41,204 nucleotides of DNA from Meridianimarinicoccus zhengii (GCF_003254465.1 NZ_QDFI01000038.1:1-41204), one strand, 5' to 3'; positions 18,915 to 28,152 are shown, counted from the first letter of the stretch. A program made the numbers and translations. The notes: a model not told the origin generated them from the letters alone.

Positions 18915-20365
18915 GCGCGCACCTCTCGCCAGCGTCGTCCATCCCGGTGCAGCAGCTCCAGCGCCGCCTCGGGGCCCGCGCTGCCGGAATCGTAGCGGGC
19001 GGGCTTCGTTTTTGCATCTTCCCAGCCCGCGATGATCGGATCGGTCCAAGCCCAGGCGGCCTCCACCTCGTCACCGCGCATGAACAGCGTCTGGTTGCCG
19101 CGGATCACGTCCATGATGAGCCGTTCATAGGCGTCCGGCACTTCCTCGGCATCCGGTCCCAGCGCCTCGGCGAACCGCAGGTCGAGCGGCACGTCCACAA
19201 GGCGCATGCCCCCCGGCCCCGGTTCCTTGATGGTCACGCGCAGGTCCATGCCTTCGTTCGGCTGAAGGCGGATCGTCAGTTCGTTCGCCGCCCCGCCCGC
19301 ATCCGCGCCGAAGATCGAATGGGGCGGTTCGCGGAACCGCACGACGATTTCCGACATCCGCGCCCTCAGCCGCTTGCCGGTGCGCAGGTAGAACGGGGTG
19401 CCCTGCCAGCGCCAGTTGGCGATCCGCACCTTCATGGCCACGAAGCTTTCCGTGGTGCTGCGCGGGTCGCCCACATCGTCAAGATACCCCTGCCCGTCGC
19501 CGTTCGCGTCATACTGGCCGCGCACCACGTCGCCCGGCAGCACGGGATCCAGCGCGCGGATGACCTTCAGCTTCTCGTCGCGCACGCTGTCCGGCTCGAA
19601 CCTTGCGGGCGGTTCCATGGCGATCAGGCACAGAAGCTGCATCAGGTGGTTCTGCACCATGTCCCGCATCGCGCCCGACTTGTCGTAGTATTCGCCACGC
19701 CCGCCGACGCCCACGGTTTCGGCCACGGTGATCTGCACATGATCGATGAACTGCGCGTTCCAGAGCGGTTCGAACAGGATGTTGCCGAAGCGCACGGCCA
19801 TCAGGTTCTGGACCGTTTCCTTGCCCAGGTAATGGTCAATCCGGTAGATCTGGTCTTCATGAAAATACTGCGACAGCGTGGCGTTCAGCGCACGGGCCGA
19901 GGCAAGATCGCGCCCGAACGGCTTTTCCACCACGATCCGGCTGTCGTCATCGGCGAGCCCGCGGGTCTTGAGCCGTTCCGCGATATCCCCGAAAAGCGAC
20001 GGTGCCACCGAGAAATAGAACGCCCGCACGACCCCGTCACGCAGCCGCGCGCGCAGGTCGTCCCAGCCGCCGTCGCCGCGCGCGTCCACGGGCACGTAGT
20101 CGATATGTTCAAGGAACCCGTCGATCACCGCGTCGCCTTCGCGGGCCTTGTCGCTGAATTCCAGCAACGCCGCCCGAACGTCGGCCCGATAGGCATCGGC
20201 GTCCATGTCTGACCGCGCCGCGCCGATCACACGGGCCGCCTCGGGCATCTGCCCCGCGGCATAGCGCCGGAACAGTCCCGGCAGGATCTTGCGCCGTGCA
20301 AGGTCGCCGGTTCCACCGAAGATCACGAGATCAAAGGTATCGACGGGGATGATGCGTGACACCAT
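18911..20365 (-). CDS. zwf: Glucose-6-phosphate 1-dehydrogenase
   Basis: Zwf oxidises glucose 6-phosphate to 6-phosphogluconolactone, producing NADPH. The 484-residue protein has the nucleotide motif FGGTGDLARRK (16-26), the EKPFGRD block (148-153) and the active-site signature RIDHYLGKE (175-183) with its catalytic His region. It is the first gene of the leftward zwf-pgl-pgi operon. With edd/eda not in view, the next Entner-Doudoroff steps must be encoded elsewhere. Upstream is a gene-free stretch of 373 bases that should hold its promoter. Confidence 0.98.
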   Translation of the reverse strand: MVSRIIPVDTFDLVIFGGTGDLARRKILPGLFRRYAAGQMPEAARVIGAARSDMDADAYRADVRAALLEFSDKAREGDAVIDGFLEHIDYVPVDARGDGGWDDLRARLRDGVVRAFYFSVAPSLFGDIAERLKTRGLADDDSRIVVEKPFGRDLASARALNATLSQYFHEDQIYRIDHYLGKETVQNLMAVRFGNILFEPLWNAQFIDHVQITVAETVGVGGRGEYYDKSGAMRDMVQNHLMQLLCLIAMEPPARFEPDSVRDEKLKVIRALDPVLPGDVVRGQYDANGDGQGYLDDVGDPRSTTESFVAMKVRIANWRWQGTPFYLRTGKRLRARMSEIVVRFREPPHSIFGADAGGAANELTIRLQPNEGMDLRVTIKEPGPGGMRLVDVPLDLRFAEALGPDAEEVPDAYERLIMDVIRGNQTLFMRGDEVEAAWAWTDPIIAGWEDAKTKPARYDSGSAGPEAALELLHRDGRRWREVRA

Positions 20366-20738
20366 GGGATCACCTTCGTTTCAAGAGCGCGCCGCACGGA
20401 TCACCACGGCAGGTGGCCCTTCCGGACGTGATAGCGCAAACATGTTCAACCGTGGCCGTGCTTACCAGAGTTTTCCCACGCGGCAAGCCTGCATCGGCGC
20501 GCACCCCTTCGAACGGCGCGGACTGGGACGATACTGCCGCATCGCGGCGTGTGCTGTCGGTCCTGATCGGTCATTCTGGCGGCTCCGCTTCGTGGCGGAG
20601 CATCGCCCGAAAACGGTGACAGGGCAATGACCGATGGCCGCGCGGCCGCCGGACCGGCGGACATGATCCACGGGCGGCCCTGCCAGTCATGCGTCCGTCA
20701 AGAACCGCACCTTGACGCGGCAGCGGTCCTTGCGGGTG
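20366..20738. other. Gene-free region between zwf and the NDUFS4-type gene
   Basis: About 373 bases without a convincing gene; both flanking genes point left, so it should contain the NDUFS4 terminator and the zwf promoter. Hairpins seen are GCTCCGC-TTCGTG-GCGGAGC (20582-20601), CGTCAAG-N8-CTTGACG (20696-20717) and, on the minus strand, an AAGGACCGC/GCGGTTCTT stem (20700-20731) ending in TTCTT, the likeliest terminator. The last two overlap and are mutually exclusive. No good -35/-10 pair was identified. Confidence 0.4.
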
Positions 20739-21050
20739 TCAGTGGGTCCAGGCGCCCCGGCGCGTGGTCGCGAAATTCTCGCCATAGCCGCGCGGACGGA
20801 TATTGGCGCGCCGGACCTTGGGTTCCTGCACGATGGCGTCGATCCCGTGTTCCTCGGCATAGCGCAAGGCGGCGTCCTTGGTGTCGAACCGCATCCGAAC
20901 CTGGCTGTTCATGTCGGACGAACTGGTCCAACCCATCAGCGGATCGACGTCGCGGGGGCTTTCGGGCGCGAATTCCAGCACCCAGCGTTGGGTATTGGCG
21001 GTACCCGACTGCATGGCGGTCCGGGCGGGACGATAAATTCTGGCCTGCAT
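20739..21050 (-). CDS. NDUFS4-type NADH dehydrogenase (complex I) accessory subunit
   Basis: The 103-residue protein belongs to the ETC complex I conserved-region family, the bacterial counterpart of mitochondrial NDUFS4. Visible blocks are [13 protein letters not shown] at the start, [20 protein letters not shown] in the middle and, later, the [14 protein letters not shown] helix. In mitochondria this subunit stabilises the NADH-oxidising arm; the alphaproteobacterial protein is expected at the same place. AAGGAG lies 8 bases before the ATG. It is encoded away from any nuo cluster, which is common. It is divergent from uvrB, with about 130 bases between the starts. Confidence 0.92.
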   Translation of the reverse strand: MQARIYRPARTAMQSGTANTQRWVLEFAPESPRDVDPLMGWTSSSDMNSQVRMRFDTKDAALRYAEEHGIDAIVQEPKVRRANIRPRGYGENFATTRRGAWTH

Positions 21051-21181
21051 CGCGTGATCTCCTTGCTGTGCATCCGGGTATCACAGGGGCACGGGCTGCG
21101 GAAAGCGACAAACCGCGCAGCGCGCTTGCCACTTGATCCCGTGCCCGGCAAAAGCATCTAGGTAGCGAAAGGACGTTTCCC

Positions 21182-23359
21182 ATGGCGCTTACCGAACTCG
21201 ACCACGCCCACCAGACCGCCCCGCCGCGCGAAAAGCTCGAAGGCGGGCGGCGGTTCGTGATGCAGACCGAATACAGCGCGGCGGGCGATCAGCCCACCGC
21301 CATCGCGGAACTGGCGCAGGGCGTGCTGGACGGTGAGCGCAACCAGGTGCTGCTGGGGGCCACGGGCACCGGCAAGACCTTCACCATGGCGCGGGTTATC
21401 GAAGAAACCCAGCGCCCGGCGATCATCCTCGCCCCGAACAAGACGCTGGCCGCACAGCTTTATGGCGAGTTCAAGTCCTTCTTTCCCGAGAACGCGGTAG
21501 AGTATTTCGTCAGCTATTACGACTACTACCAGCCCGAAGCGTATGTGCCCCGGTCGGACACCTATATCGAGAAGGAATCCCAGATCAACGAGCAGATCGA
21601 CCGGATGCGCCACTCGGCCACAAGGGCGCTTCTGGAACGGGACGACGTGATCATCGTGGCGTCGGTGTCGTGCATCTACGGCATCGGGTCGGTGGAAACC
21701 TATTCGGCCATGACGCAGGACCTGCGCGTCGGGCACGACTATGACCAGCGCAAGCTGATGGCCGATCTGGTGGCGCAGCAATACCGCCGCAACGACGCGG
21801 CCTTCCAGCGGGGCAGTTTCCGGGTCCGCGGCGACGTGCTGGAGGTGTTTCCCGCCCACCTCGAAGACCGCGCGTGGCGGTTTTCCTTCTTCGGGGAAGA
21901 GCTGGAATCGATCACCGAATTCGATCCGCTGACCGGCGAGAAAACCGGCAGCTTCGACAAGATCCGCATCTACGCCAACAGCCACTACGTGACACCGCGC
22001 CCGACCATGCAGCAGGCGGTCGTCCAGATCAAACGCGAGTTGCGCCAACGGCTGGATCAGCTCGTGGCCGAGGGCAAACTGCTGGAAGCCCAGCGGCTGG
22101 AACAGCGCACCAATTTCGACATCGAGATGCTGGAGGCCACCGGCGTCTGCAACGGGATCGAGAACTATTCCCGCTACCTGACGGGCCGCGCACCGGGCGA
22201 ACCGCCGCCGACCCTGTTCGAATTCATCCCCGACAACGCCATCGTCTTCGCCGACGAAAGCCACGTGTCGGTCCCGCAAATCGGCGGCATGTACAAGGGC
22301 GACTACCGGCGCAAGTTCACGCTGGCCGAGCACGGGTTCCGCCTGCCCTCCTGCATGGACAACCGCCCCCTGAAGTTCGAGGAATGGGACGCCATGCGCC
22401 CGCAATCGGTGTTCGTGTCCGCGACCCCCGCGGCGTGGGAAATCGAACAGGCGGGCGGCGTGTTCACCGAACAGGTGATCCGACCCACGGGCCTCGTGGA
22501 CCCGCAGGTGGAAATCCGCCCCGTCAAGATGCAGGTGGACGACCTGCTCGACGAGATCCGCAAGACGGCCCAAGCCGGATATCGCGTGCTGGCGACCGTG
22601 CTGACCAAGCGCATGGCGGAGGATTTGACCGAATACCTGCACGAACAGGGCGTGCGCGTGCGCTACATGCACAGCGACATCGACACGATCGAACGGATCG
22701 AGATCCTGCGCGATCTGCGGCTCGGGGCCTTCGACGTGCTGGTGGGCATCAACCTGCTGCGCGAAGGGCTGGACATTCCCGAATGCGGGCTGGTGGCGAT
22801 CCTCGATGCGGACAAGGAAGGGTTCCTGCGCTCGGAAACCTCACTCATCCAGACCATCGGCCGAGCCGCGCGCAACGCGGACGGGCGCGTCATCATGTAT
22901 GCCGACCGCGTGACCGGGTCGATGGAACGCGCGATCGGCGAGACCGACCGCCGCCGCGCCAAGCAGATCGCCTATAACGAGGCGCACGGGATCACGCCCG
23001 AAACGATCCGCAAGAATATCGGCGACGTGATGGCAGGCGTCTACAAGGGCGACACCGACATGTCGCGCGTCACCGCCAAGGTGGACAAGCCCATGGTCGG
23101 CGCGAACCTGCAGGCGCATCTCGACGGGCTGCGCACGCAGATGCGCAAGGCCGCCGAGAACCTCGATTTCGAGGACGCCGCACGCCTGCGGGACGAGATC
23201 AAGCGGCTGGAAGCGGTGGAACTGGCCGTGGCCGACGACCCGCTGGCGCGCCAGCAGGCCGTGGAAAAGGCCGCGGAGGACGCGCAGGAACGGTCGGGTC
23301 GGTCCACCGCCGGCCGGCCGGGGCAGCGTGGCGGGGTCAAGCGGCGGGGGCGATCTTAG
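21182..23359 (+). CDS. uvrB: Excinuclease ABC subunit B
   Basis: UvrB verifies DNA damage and recruits UvrC in nucleotide excision repair. The 725-residue protein has the Walker A motif GATGTGKT (59-66), the DNA-strand-separating beta-hairpin segment [12 protein letters not shown], helicase motifs including FADESHVS and [10 protein letters not shown], motif [11 protein letters not shown], and a C-terminal UVR domain (about 656-680, [22 protein letters not shown] region) for UvrC contact. The tail is Arg/Gly-rich. The first ATG has AAGGAC upstream. Its 3' end marks the left boundary of the toxin insertion. Confidence 0.98.
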   Translation: MALTELDHAHQTAPPREKLEGGRRFVMQTEYSAAGDQPTAIAELAQGVLDGERNQVLLGATGTGKTFTMARVIEETQRPAIILAPNKTLAAQLYGEFKSFFPENAVEYFVSYYDYYQPEAYVPRSDTYIEKESQINEQIDRMRHSATRALLERDDVIIVASVSCIYGIGSVETYSAMTQDLRVGHDYDQRKLMADLVAQQYRRNDAAFQRGSFRVRGDVLEVFPAHLEDRAWRFSFFGEELESITEFDPLTGEKTGSFDKIRIYANSHYVTPRPTMQQAVVQIKRELRQRLDQLVAEGKLLEAQRLEQRTNFDIEMLEATGVCNGIENYSRYLTGRAPGEPPPTLFEFIPDNAIVFADESHVSVPQIGGMYKGDYRRKFTLAEHGFRLPSCMDNRPLKFEEWDAMRPQSVFVSATPAAWEIEQAGGVFTEQVIRPTGLVDPQVEIRPVKMQVDDLLDEIRKTAQAGYRVLATVLTKRMAEDLTEYLHEQGVRVRYMHSDIDTIERIEILRDLRLGAFDVLVGINLLREGLDIPECGLVAILDADKEGFLRSETSLIQTIGRAARNADGRVIMYADRVTGSMERAIGETDRRRAKQIAYNEAHGITPETIRKNIGDVMAGVYKGDTDMSRVTAKVDKPMVGANLQAHLDGLRTQMRKAAENLDFEDAARLRDEIKRLEAVELAVADDPLARQQAVEKAAEDAQERSGRSTAGRPGQRGGVKRRGRS

Positions 23360-23367
23360 CGCTGCAC

Positions 23368-23395
23368 TTGCCTGCATTTCACGAGTCGGCATAAT
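23368..23395 (+). promoter_or_regulatory. Candidate promoter for the MACPF-aegerolysin pair
   Basis: TTGCCT (23368-23373), a 16-base spacer and CATAAT (23390-23395) begin 9 bases after the uvrB stop. Downstream, 23401-23460 is only 21 of 60 G+C, far below the surroundings. A leader of roughly 150 bases would precede the TTG start. Confidence 0.35.
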
Positions 23396-23551
23396 TCTGA
23401 GCGATTTCTCAATTCAATCCTTGCGAATCAACCATTGGTAATTTTAGGCATGGATAAATAGCCTCGTGCGCAATGGCGGCTTTGTCGAGCTTTAGCTGAC
23501 GCATAGGGTTGCTACTGTTAAGTTTCTCCATCAAGATGGGAGGCTTGGAAA

Positions 23552-24697
23552 TTGGGCAGCAATGACGGTATCGGCACATTCGAGATGCCGTATGATCCAT
23601 CTATTCGGGACGGACATGGCGTCTTCTTGCTGACGCAGGCGCTCGTCCCTGAAACGCCATTTGAGAGTGACATCGAAATCGTCGAGAAGAACCGTCAGCC
23701 GGGCCAGCTGAACTCTAAAATTCGGGTTTGCGAGACCAAGGACAGCTGGAAGGAAGTGCAGGAATTCGGCGCCAAAGGTGACGGGTCGAAGGATGGTGTA
23801 AAAGTCGGGGCCGGGTTCAACACGACTTTTGAACACGCAGTGACCGACACGAGCCTTTTGCTGGTGCAATGCGCCCACATGGCGACAGGGAGCGACAATT
23901 ACGTCAGCAGCTCGGTCAAGCTTAGGCAGGAAGCCAAGGATCTGCTGCGAAAGGACCCCAAGGCATTCGTCGAGCGCTTCGGAACGCATTTTGTCGGTGG
24001 CCGCGTGCTGGGCGCGTATTTCTACGGAACGCTGGAAATCAAACTGCATGAAAAAAGCGCCAAGAAAGAAGCGGCCGCGAAGATCAGCGGAGAGATCAAC
24101 GACGGTGGAAAGGGCGACACCCCTGGGGGATCGGGCGAAGCGAGTTACGGCTTTTCAAGCGAAACGTCGGCCATGATCCGGAGCGTCGACGGAGAACTAA
24201 GCACGAATGGCATCCTCCCAAAGAAGATGAACATCGACAATTATCAGACGATGAGGGGTGAGTACTCGCAATTCGCGCAGGAGGCCAGCAACAGCGGCGC
24301 GATAATCCGGTATGTCTGCTATCCATTCTCGATGCTGAAGGAGGTCTCCGAAATCCTGATCGAGAACGGGCAGACACTGACCTCGCCAATAGATTCCTCG
24401 CTGATCCAGAGCATCTGCGAAGAGGCCCGTGAAACCGAGCGCGCGCTCGCGGAAATCGGCGAGACGAAATTGGTCGCCGAACAGGTTACGGAACTCCACG
24501 AGATAAATACCAGATATCGCAACATGCTCATCGGGTCGAAGAACAGCTTTGGTCAACTGAACCCCCATGACCTGAGCAATGTATCCGAAGAAATCAGGAA
24601 CAAGGTGGGCCTCGGCACGCGCGCCGAAACCTTCGCGAACGAAACGATCGCCGCATGGCGCGACGAGTTCCGCGCGGCATACAATGATATCATCTAG
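23552..24697 (+). CDS. MACPF-domain pore-forming protein
   Basis: The 381-residue protein carries a membrane-attack-complex/perforin signature at 143-154, FGTHFVGGRVLG, matching (Y/W/F)-G-T-H-F-x6-G, the family fingerprint. The acidic, GKGDTPGGSG-containing stretch at 165-215 lies where a membrane-inserting helical cluster is expected. SAMIRSVDGE and SNSGAIIRYVCYPFSML suggest the rest of the core. A helical region of about 100 residues, rich in Glu, follows; there is no large C-terminal beta-domain as in pleurotolysin B. No signal peptide is seen. The start is TTG with GGGAGG 8 bases upstream. The aegerolysin gene follows after 63 bases; the likely role is the pore-forming subunit of a binary toxin. 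Lower G+C than the neighbours suggests transfer. Confidence 0.85.
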   Translation: MGSNDGIGTFEMPYDPSIRDGHGVFLLTQALVPETPFESDIEIVEKNRQPGQLNSKIRVCETKDSWKEVQEFGAKGDGSKDGVKVGAGFNTTFEHAVTDTSLLLVQCAHMATGSDNYVSSSVKLRQEAKDLLRKDPKAFVERFGTHFVGGRVLGAYFYGTLEIKLHEKSAKKEAAAKISGEINDGGKGDTPGGSGEASYGFSSETSAMIRSVDGELSTNGILPKKMNIDNYQTMRGEYSQFAQEASNSGAIIRYVCYPFSMLKEVSEILIENGQTLTSPIDSSLIQSICEEARETERALAEIGETKLVAEQVTELHEINTRYRNMLIGSKNSFGQLNPHDLSNVSEEIRNKVGLGTRAETFANETIAAWRDEFRAAYNDII

Positions 24698-24760
24698 GGT
24701 GCTTCCCAGTTCCGGCAGTGAAACGCCCGGTGGCTGGTAGGATCAGAGTGAGGAAAGAAA

Positions 24761-25162
24761 ATGACGGAAGTTTCGCCGCAGGCTGCGTATCAGCATCTTT
24801 ACGTCGCAGCGAAGAACCACACGCCAAGACGGTTCGTGGAACAGGAAAGAAACGTCGAGCATGGCGTAGTAGAGCAAGTTCATCCGATCGAAAAGCGGAG
24901 CACGACGACAACTGTGTTCTTCGCGCGCGGCTCAAACAATGCTGTCGTCGGCGCTGTCGGCTCAATCCGGTTCGTGGACGCGGAAGACCATTCCACCGGT
25001 ATGACGATCGAGTGGGCCGTTCCGTGGGGGAGCAAGAAATCGTCTTTCACCGTGACAGGCTTCGGCGACATCGATGTCGAGCCCAGAAGTCTTTCGGGAA
25101 AGGAAGTGACGCGCAAAGTGGTCGAAATCCGGATCACGGATCACAACGTTCCGAGTTCCTGA
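24761..25162 (+). CDS. Aegerolysin-family protein, partner of the MACPF protein
   Basis: The 133-residue protein has the aegerolysin size (15 kDa) and its hallmark WAVPWGSKKSSFTVTG at 85-100, closely paralleling the PWGSKTNTWTVSG block of ostreolysin. The preceding GAVGSIRFVDAEDHSTG also aligns with the family's G-T-G-x-F-D-L-V-D strand. Aegerolysins are single beta-sandwich proteins that bind specific membrane lipids (for example ceramide phosphoethanolamine, or sphingomyelin with cholesterol) and recruit a MACPF partner to form a pore. GAGGAAAG lies 3 bases before the ATG. No signal peptide is visible. The lipid target cannot be read from sequence. Confidence 0.85.
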   Translation: MTEVSPQAAYQHLYVAAKNHTPRRFVEQERNVEHGVVEQVHPIEKRSTTTTVFFARGSNNAVVGAVGSIRFVDAEDHSTGMTIEWAVPWGSKKSSFTVTGFGDIDVEPRSLSGKEVTRKVVEIRITDHNVPSS

Positions 25163-25202
25163 CCGTCGGTCCGGTACAAGTGGCGGCGGCCCTTCCCGGG
25201 CG

Positions 25203-25238
25203 CAGCACGGTCGACCAAGTCGATCGCGCACCGTGCTG
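25203..25238. terminator. Hairpin after the toxin pair
   Basis: CAGCACGGT (25203-25211) pairs perfectly with ACCGTGCTG (25230-25238); the 18-base interior holds a small CGAC-CAA-GTCG stem. It lies 40 bases after the aegerolysin stop, in the convergent gap before the GH42 gene. There is no T-tract. Confidence 0.5.
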
Positions 25239-25348
25239 AGCTTCCACCACCGGGCGTCGCGACAGGAATCGGCCCGGTTGACCGGAACGACGGTCCATGA
25301 TCGCGGGTCGTGCATCTGTCGCACGTCTTGAAAGGACCATACCGAAGC

Positions 25349-27292
25349 TCACGAGGGGGACTCGCGCAGAACGCCCGCCGCCGGAACCGCTCCGGCCGGG
25401 CCAACCACTTCCGCGCCCGTGTGGTTGAACCAGAACCGCGTGTCACCGGCGGAGCGACAGCGCAGACCCTCGGGTAGCTCGACCGTCCCGATCCCAGCAC
25501 GCGCGCACAGATCGGCCACCAGCCGGTCGAGTGCCGCATCGTCGCCCCAGCCCGCCATGTAGGTCAGCCGCCCGGAGCGCACCGCGACGGGTGTGCCATC
25601 CATTGCCTGCAACACGGTGTCCGCAGCGCCCTCGATCTCCTCGCGGTAGCCGACCACGGCGCCGCCACCGTCCAGCGGTACGGGCAGATCGGCACGCATG
25701 GTTTCGACGCGCGCGACGGTCACGTTCAGGCCCGGCATGGCAGGCGGCAAGGGCACGGGGATGGTGAAATCGCCATCCCGTGCGCCGCTGCGCGGGCCCA
25801 GCCAGACCTCGGTGCCTGCATCCGCAGCGTTCGACAGCGCGTCCTTCAATGCATCAGGCATGTGCATCAGCCCCGGCGCAACGATCAGCGCACGGTCGCG
25901 CATGGCCGCGGCGCGCGGCGGCACGATATCGATATCGACCGCCGCGCGGCGCAACGCGCGGTAATGTTCGAACACCAGCTGGAAATAGGTCAGCCCCGCG
26001 CCGTGCGGCTGCACCTGCCACGCCCGGTCCGCGTCGTAGTCGAAGACCAGCGCGACCTGGGCACGCCCGATGGAGACATCGGGGGCATCCCGCAACTCCT
26101 CCGCCACCTGCCGCGCCTCGGCCAATCCCGGCGCGGGCGCGCTGTCGGGGCGCAACAGCCCCGCATGCATCTGTTCCTGCGCGAAAGGCGCCTGCCGCCA
26201 GCGGAAATAGCACACGGCCTCCGCCCCGTGGGCGAACGCCTCCCACGTCCAGAGCCGGACCATGCCGGGCAGCGGCGCGGGGTTAACAGGCGCCCAGTTT
26301 ACCGGACCGGGCTGCTGTTCGATCACCCACCAGCGTGGCGGTCCGTCCCCGGGCGCACATTCCGCGACGGCGCGATAAAGGTCGTGGTGAAACGCCTGGA
26401 AATCCGGATCACCCTGCCGTGCATAGGCGCGTTGCCGTTCGGGCGTGGCACCCACCCGATCCTCGAGGAACCCGAGCGGATAGCTGTCCCATGTTGCGAT
26501 ATCGAGATCCGCGCCGACATCGTAATGGTCGAACGCGGTTTCGCGGCCCATGTAGTTGTGCAGGATCGGCGCGTCGGTGCGGGGGCGCAGCTCGTCCACC
26601 TGCGCGCGGTTGAACCGCACCACCATTTCCGACGCGAAGCGCCGGAAGGCGAGGGAATGCGCCGGGTTGGGTTCGGTCACGGTCAGGTTCGGCAGGTCGA
26701 TCTGGTCGAATGCGGCGTACTCCATCGACCAGAACACGTTGCCCCACGCGGCGTTGAGCGTGTTGATCGTGCCATAGCGGTCCGCCAACCAGCGGCGGAA
26801 GGCATCCCGCGCCGCGGGCGACCACGACAGCACCGTGTCGTGGCAGCCGTATTCGTTGTCGGTCTGCCACGCGGCGATATGCGGGTTGCGGCCATAGCGG
26901 TCCGCCACGATCCGTGAAATCCGGCGGGCTTCCTCCAGATACCCGTCATGGGCAAAGCAGTAATGGCGGCGCGACCCGAACTTGCGCGGGTGCCCGTTCG
27001 CGTCGCAGGCCAGCATTTCCGGGTGCTTGTCCAGCATCCAGCGCGGCGGCGTGGCGGTAGGTGTGCCCAGCACGATGCGCAACCCAGCGCCTCCCAGAAC
27101 ATCGATGGCGCGGTCCAGCCAGCCCCAGTCGAACCGGCCCGGTTCCGGCTCCAGCCGCGACCATGCGAATTCGCCGATGCGCACCCATGTCAGGCCCGCC
27201 TCGACCATGCGGCGGGCATCCTCGGGCCAAAGGTCCTCGGGCCAGTGTTCGGGGTAGTAGCAGACCCCGAGACCGCGTTTCAGGCCGCTCAC
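25349..27292 (-). CDS. GH42 beta-galactosidase
   Basis: The 647-residue protein is a glycoside hydrolase family 42 enzyme that releases galactose from beta-galactosides. The opening GVCYYPEHWPEDLWPEDARRM is typical. The acid/base Glu is E147 in WQTDNEYGC and the nucleophile is E325 in WWVIEQQPGPVNW. A trimerisation-like Rossmann domain follows (about 400-560), with a small C-terminal beta-domain. The cysteine cluster used for zinc in some members is not evident, and no signal peptide is present, so it acts in the cytoplasm on imported sugars. The GTG start overlaps the lactonase stop (GTGA). It is the last gene of the ten-gene operon. Confidence 0.95.
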   Translation of the reverse strand: MSGLKRGLGVCYYPEHWPEDLWPEDARRMVEAGLTWVRIGEFAWSRLEPEPGRFDWGWLDRAIDVLGGAGLRIVLGTPTATPPRWMLDKHPEMLACDANGHPRKFGSRRHYCFAHDGYLEEARRISRIVADRYGRNPHIAAWQTDNEYGCHDTVLSWSPAARDAFRRWLADRYGTINTLNAAWGNVFWSMEYAAFDQIDLPNLTVTEPNPAHSLAFRRFASEMVVRFNRAQVDELRPRTDAPILHNYMGRETAFDHYDVGADLDIATWDSYPLGFLEDRVGATPERQRAYARQGDPDFQAFHHDLYRAVAECAPGDGPPRWWVIEQQPGPVNWAPVNPAPLPGMVRLWTWEAFAHGAEAVCYFRWRQAPFAQEQMHAGLLRPDSAPAPGLAEARQVAEELRDAPDVSIGRAQVALVFDYDADRAWQVQPHGAGLTYFQLVFEHYRALRRAAVDIDIVPPRAAAMRDRALIVAPGLMHMPDALKDALSNAADAGTEVWLGPRSGARDGDFTIPVPLPPAMPGLNVTVARVETMRADLPVPLDGGGAVVGYREEIEGAADTVLQAMDGTPVAVRSGRLTYMAGWGDDAALDRLVADLCARAGIGTVELPEGLRCRSAGDTRFWFNHTGAEVVGPAGAVPAAGVLRESPS

Positions 27293-28152
27293 AGGATCAC
27301 CCGATGTTCCGGTAGACCGGTCACGCCCGCATCGATGGCATAGGTCAGGCCCGCCGCCGGATCGTCGGCAATGCCCTCGGCGGCGGTCGTCACGAACAGC
27401 CGGTCAAGTTCCGCGCCCCCGAAGGCCGGGCAGGTCGGCTGCGCCGTGGGCAGGTCCCAGGTGGCGATCAGCGCGCCGCTGGTGTCGTAGCGCGCCACGC
27501 GCCCCCCGCCCCACTGCGCGTTCCACAGGCAGCCCGCAGCATCGACGACCGCGCCGTCCGGCCCCCAGCTTTCGCCGCGCGCATCCACGAAGGGCGCGCG
27601 GCCGCCCTCAGGCCAGCCCGACTCGGCGTCGAGCGGCTGGCGCCAGATGATGCCTTCGGCCGTATCGCACCAGTAGGCGCAGGACCGGTCGGGGGCGAAG
27701 CAGATCGCGTTGGGAATGGTGATGCCGCCCACGAGCATTTCCAGCTTGCCGCCGTGGAAGCGATAGATGGCACCCGCGCCGGGTTCCGCCTTGCGCCCCA
27801 TGGTCCCGATCCAGAACCCGCCCCACGGATCGGCGCGCCCGTCATTGGATCGTGTCACCGGATTGTCGGCCTCCAGTGCCACCACCCGCGCCCGCGTCAT
27901 GTCGCGCAGGTCCAGCCGGTCGAGCCCGGAAGCAGACGCCATCAGCAGCGTATCGCGGTCCACCCACCCCGCGGCGGACACGGTTTCGCCGAACGCGTGG
28001 CGGCGAGTTTCGCCGTCCGTGCGGGTCATCAGGGCACCCGCGTTGATGTCGAACCAGTAAAACTGGCCGCGCTCGGGGTGCCACAATGCCCCCTCGCCAA
28101 GACTGCACGGCGTGGCGTCGAACACGGTCGCGATGCTGTCGGTCATGGTCAT
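27289..28152 (-). CDS. SMP-30/gluconolactonase family sugar lactonase (probable galactonolactonase)
   Basis: The 287-residue beta-propeller has the SMP-30 metal and substrate residues: E20 ([11 protein letters not shown]), N103-D104 ([14 protein letters not shown]), N148 (TIPNAI) and D199 (WGPDGAVVD). In this operon, between DgoA and the beta-galactosidase, the expected reaction is hydrolysis of D-galactono-lactone from the SDR dehydrogenase to galactonate. L-arabinonolactone is a possible alternative substrate. The ATG overlaps the dgoA stop (ATGA), with GAGG upstream; a second in-frame ATG follows two codons later. Confidence 0.93.
   Translation of the reverse strand: MTMTDSIATVFDATPCSLGEGALWHPERGQFYWFDINAGALMTRTDGETRRHAFGETVSAAGWVDRDTLLMASASGLDRLDLRDMTRARVVALEADNPVTRSNDGRADPWGGFWIGTMGRKAEPGAGAIYRFHGGKLEMLVGGITIPNAICFAPDRSCAYWCDTAEGIIWRQPLDAESGWPEGGRAPFVDARGESWGPDGAVVDAAGCLWNAQWGGGRVARYDTSGALIATWDLPTAQPTCPAFGGAELDRLFVTTAAEGIADDPAAGLTYAIDAGVTGLPEHRVIL

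Noticed and set aside
20366-20738. A tRNA or small RNA gene in the zwf-NDUFS4 gap
   Set aside because: No cloverleaf could be built: there is no matching acceptor stem around any TTCGA/TTCAA element, and the hairpins are better explained as termination structures.
21158-22672. A long open frame antisense to uvrB, and similar long antisense frames opposite selO, pgi, the iron permease and the dehydratase
   Set aside because: High G+C third positions leave antisense frames open. The translations are rich in Arg, His and Pro, have no family motifs, and lie entirely within confidently identified genes.
23409-23600. A 63-codon minus-strand frame upstream of the MACPF gene as a possible antitoxin or immunity gene
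   Set aside because: No ribosome-binding site, no recognisable domain, and it overlaps the MACPF start region; aegerolysin/MACPF toxins do not normally need an immunity protein.
24718-25239. A 173-codon frame overlapping the aegerolysin gene in another frame
   Set aside because: Its translation is low-complexity Arg-rich sequence, whereas the overlapping 133-codon frame has the aegerolysin motif and a proper Shine-Dalgarno.
23360-25348. Direct repeats or an attachment site bounding the toxin cassette
   Set aside because: Comparison of the sequence after the uvrB stop with that before the GH42 stop gave no shared run long enough to be convincing.
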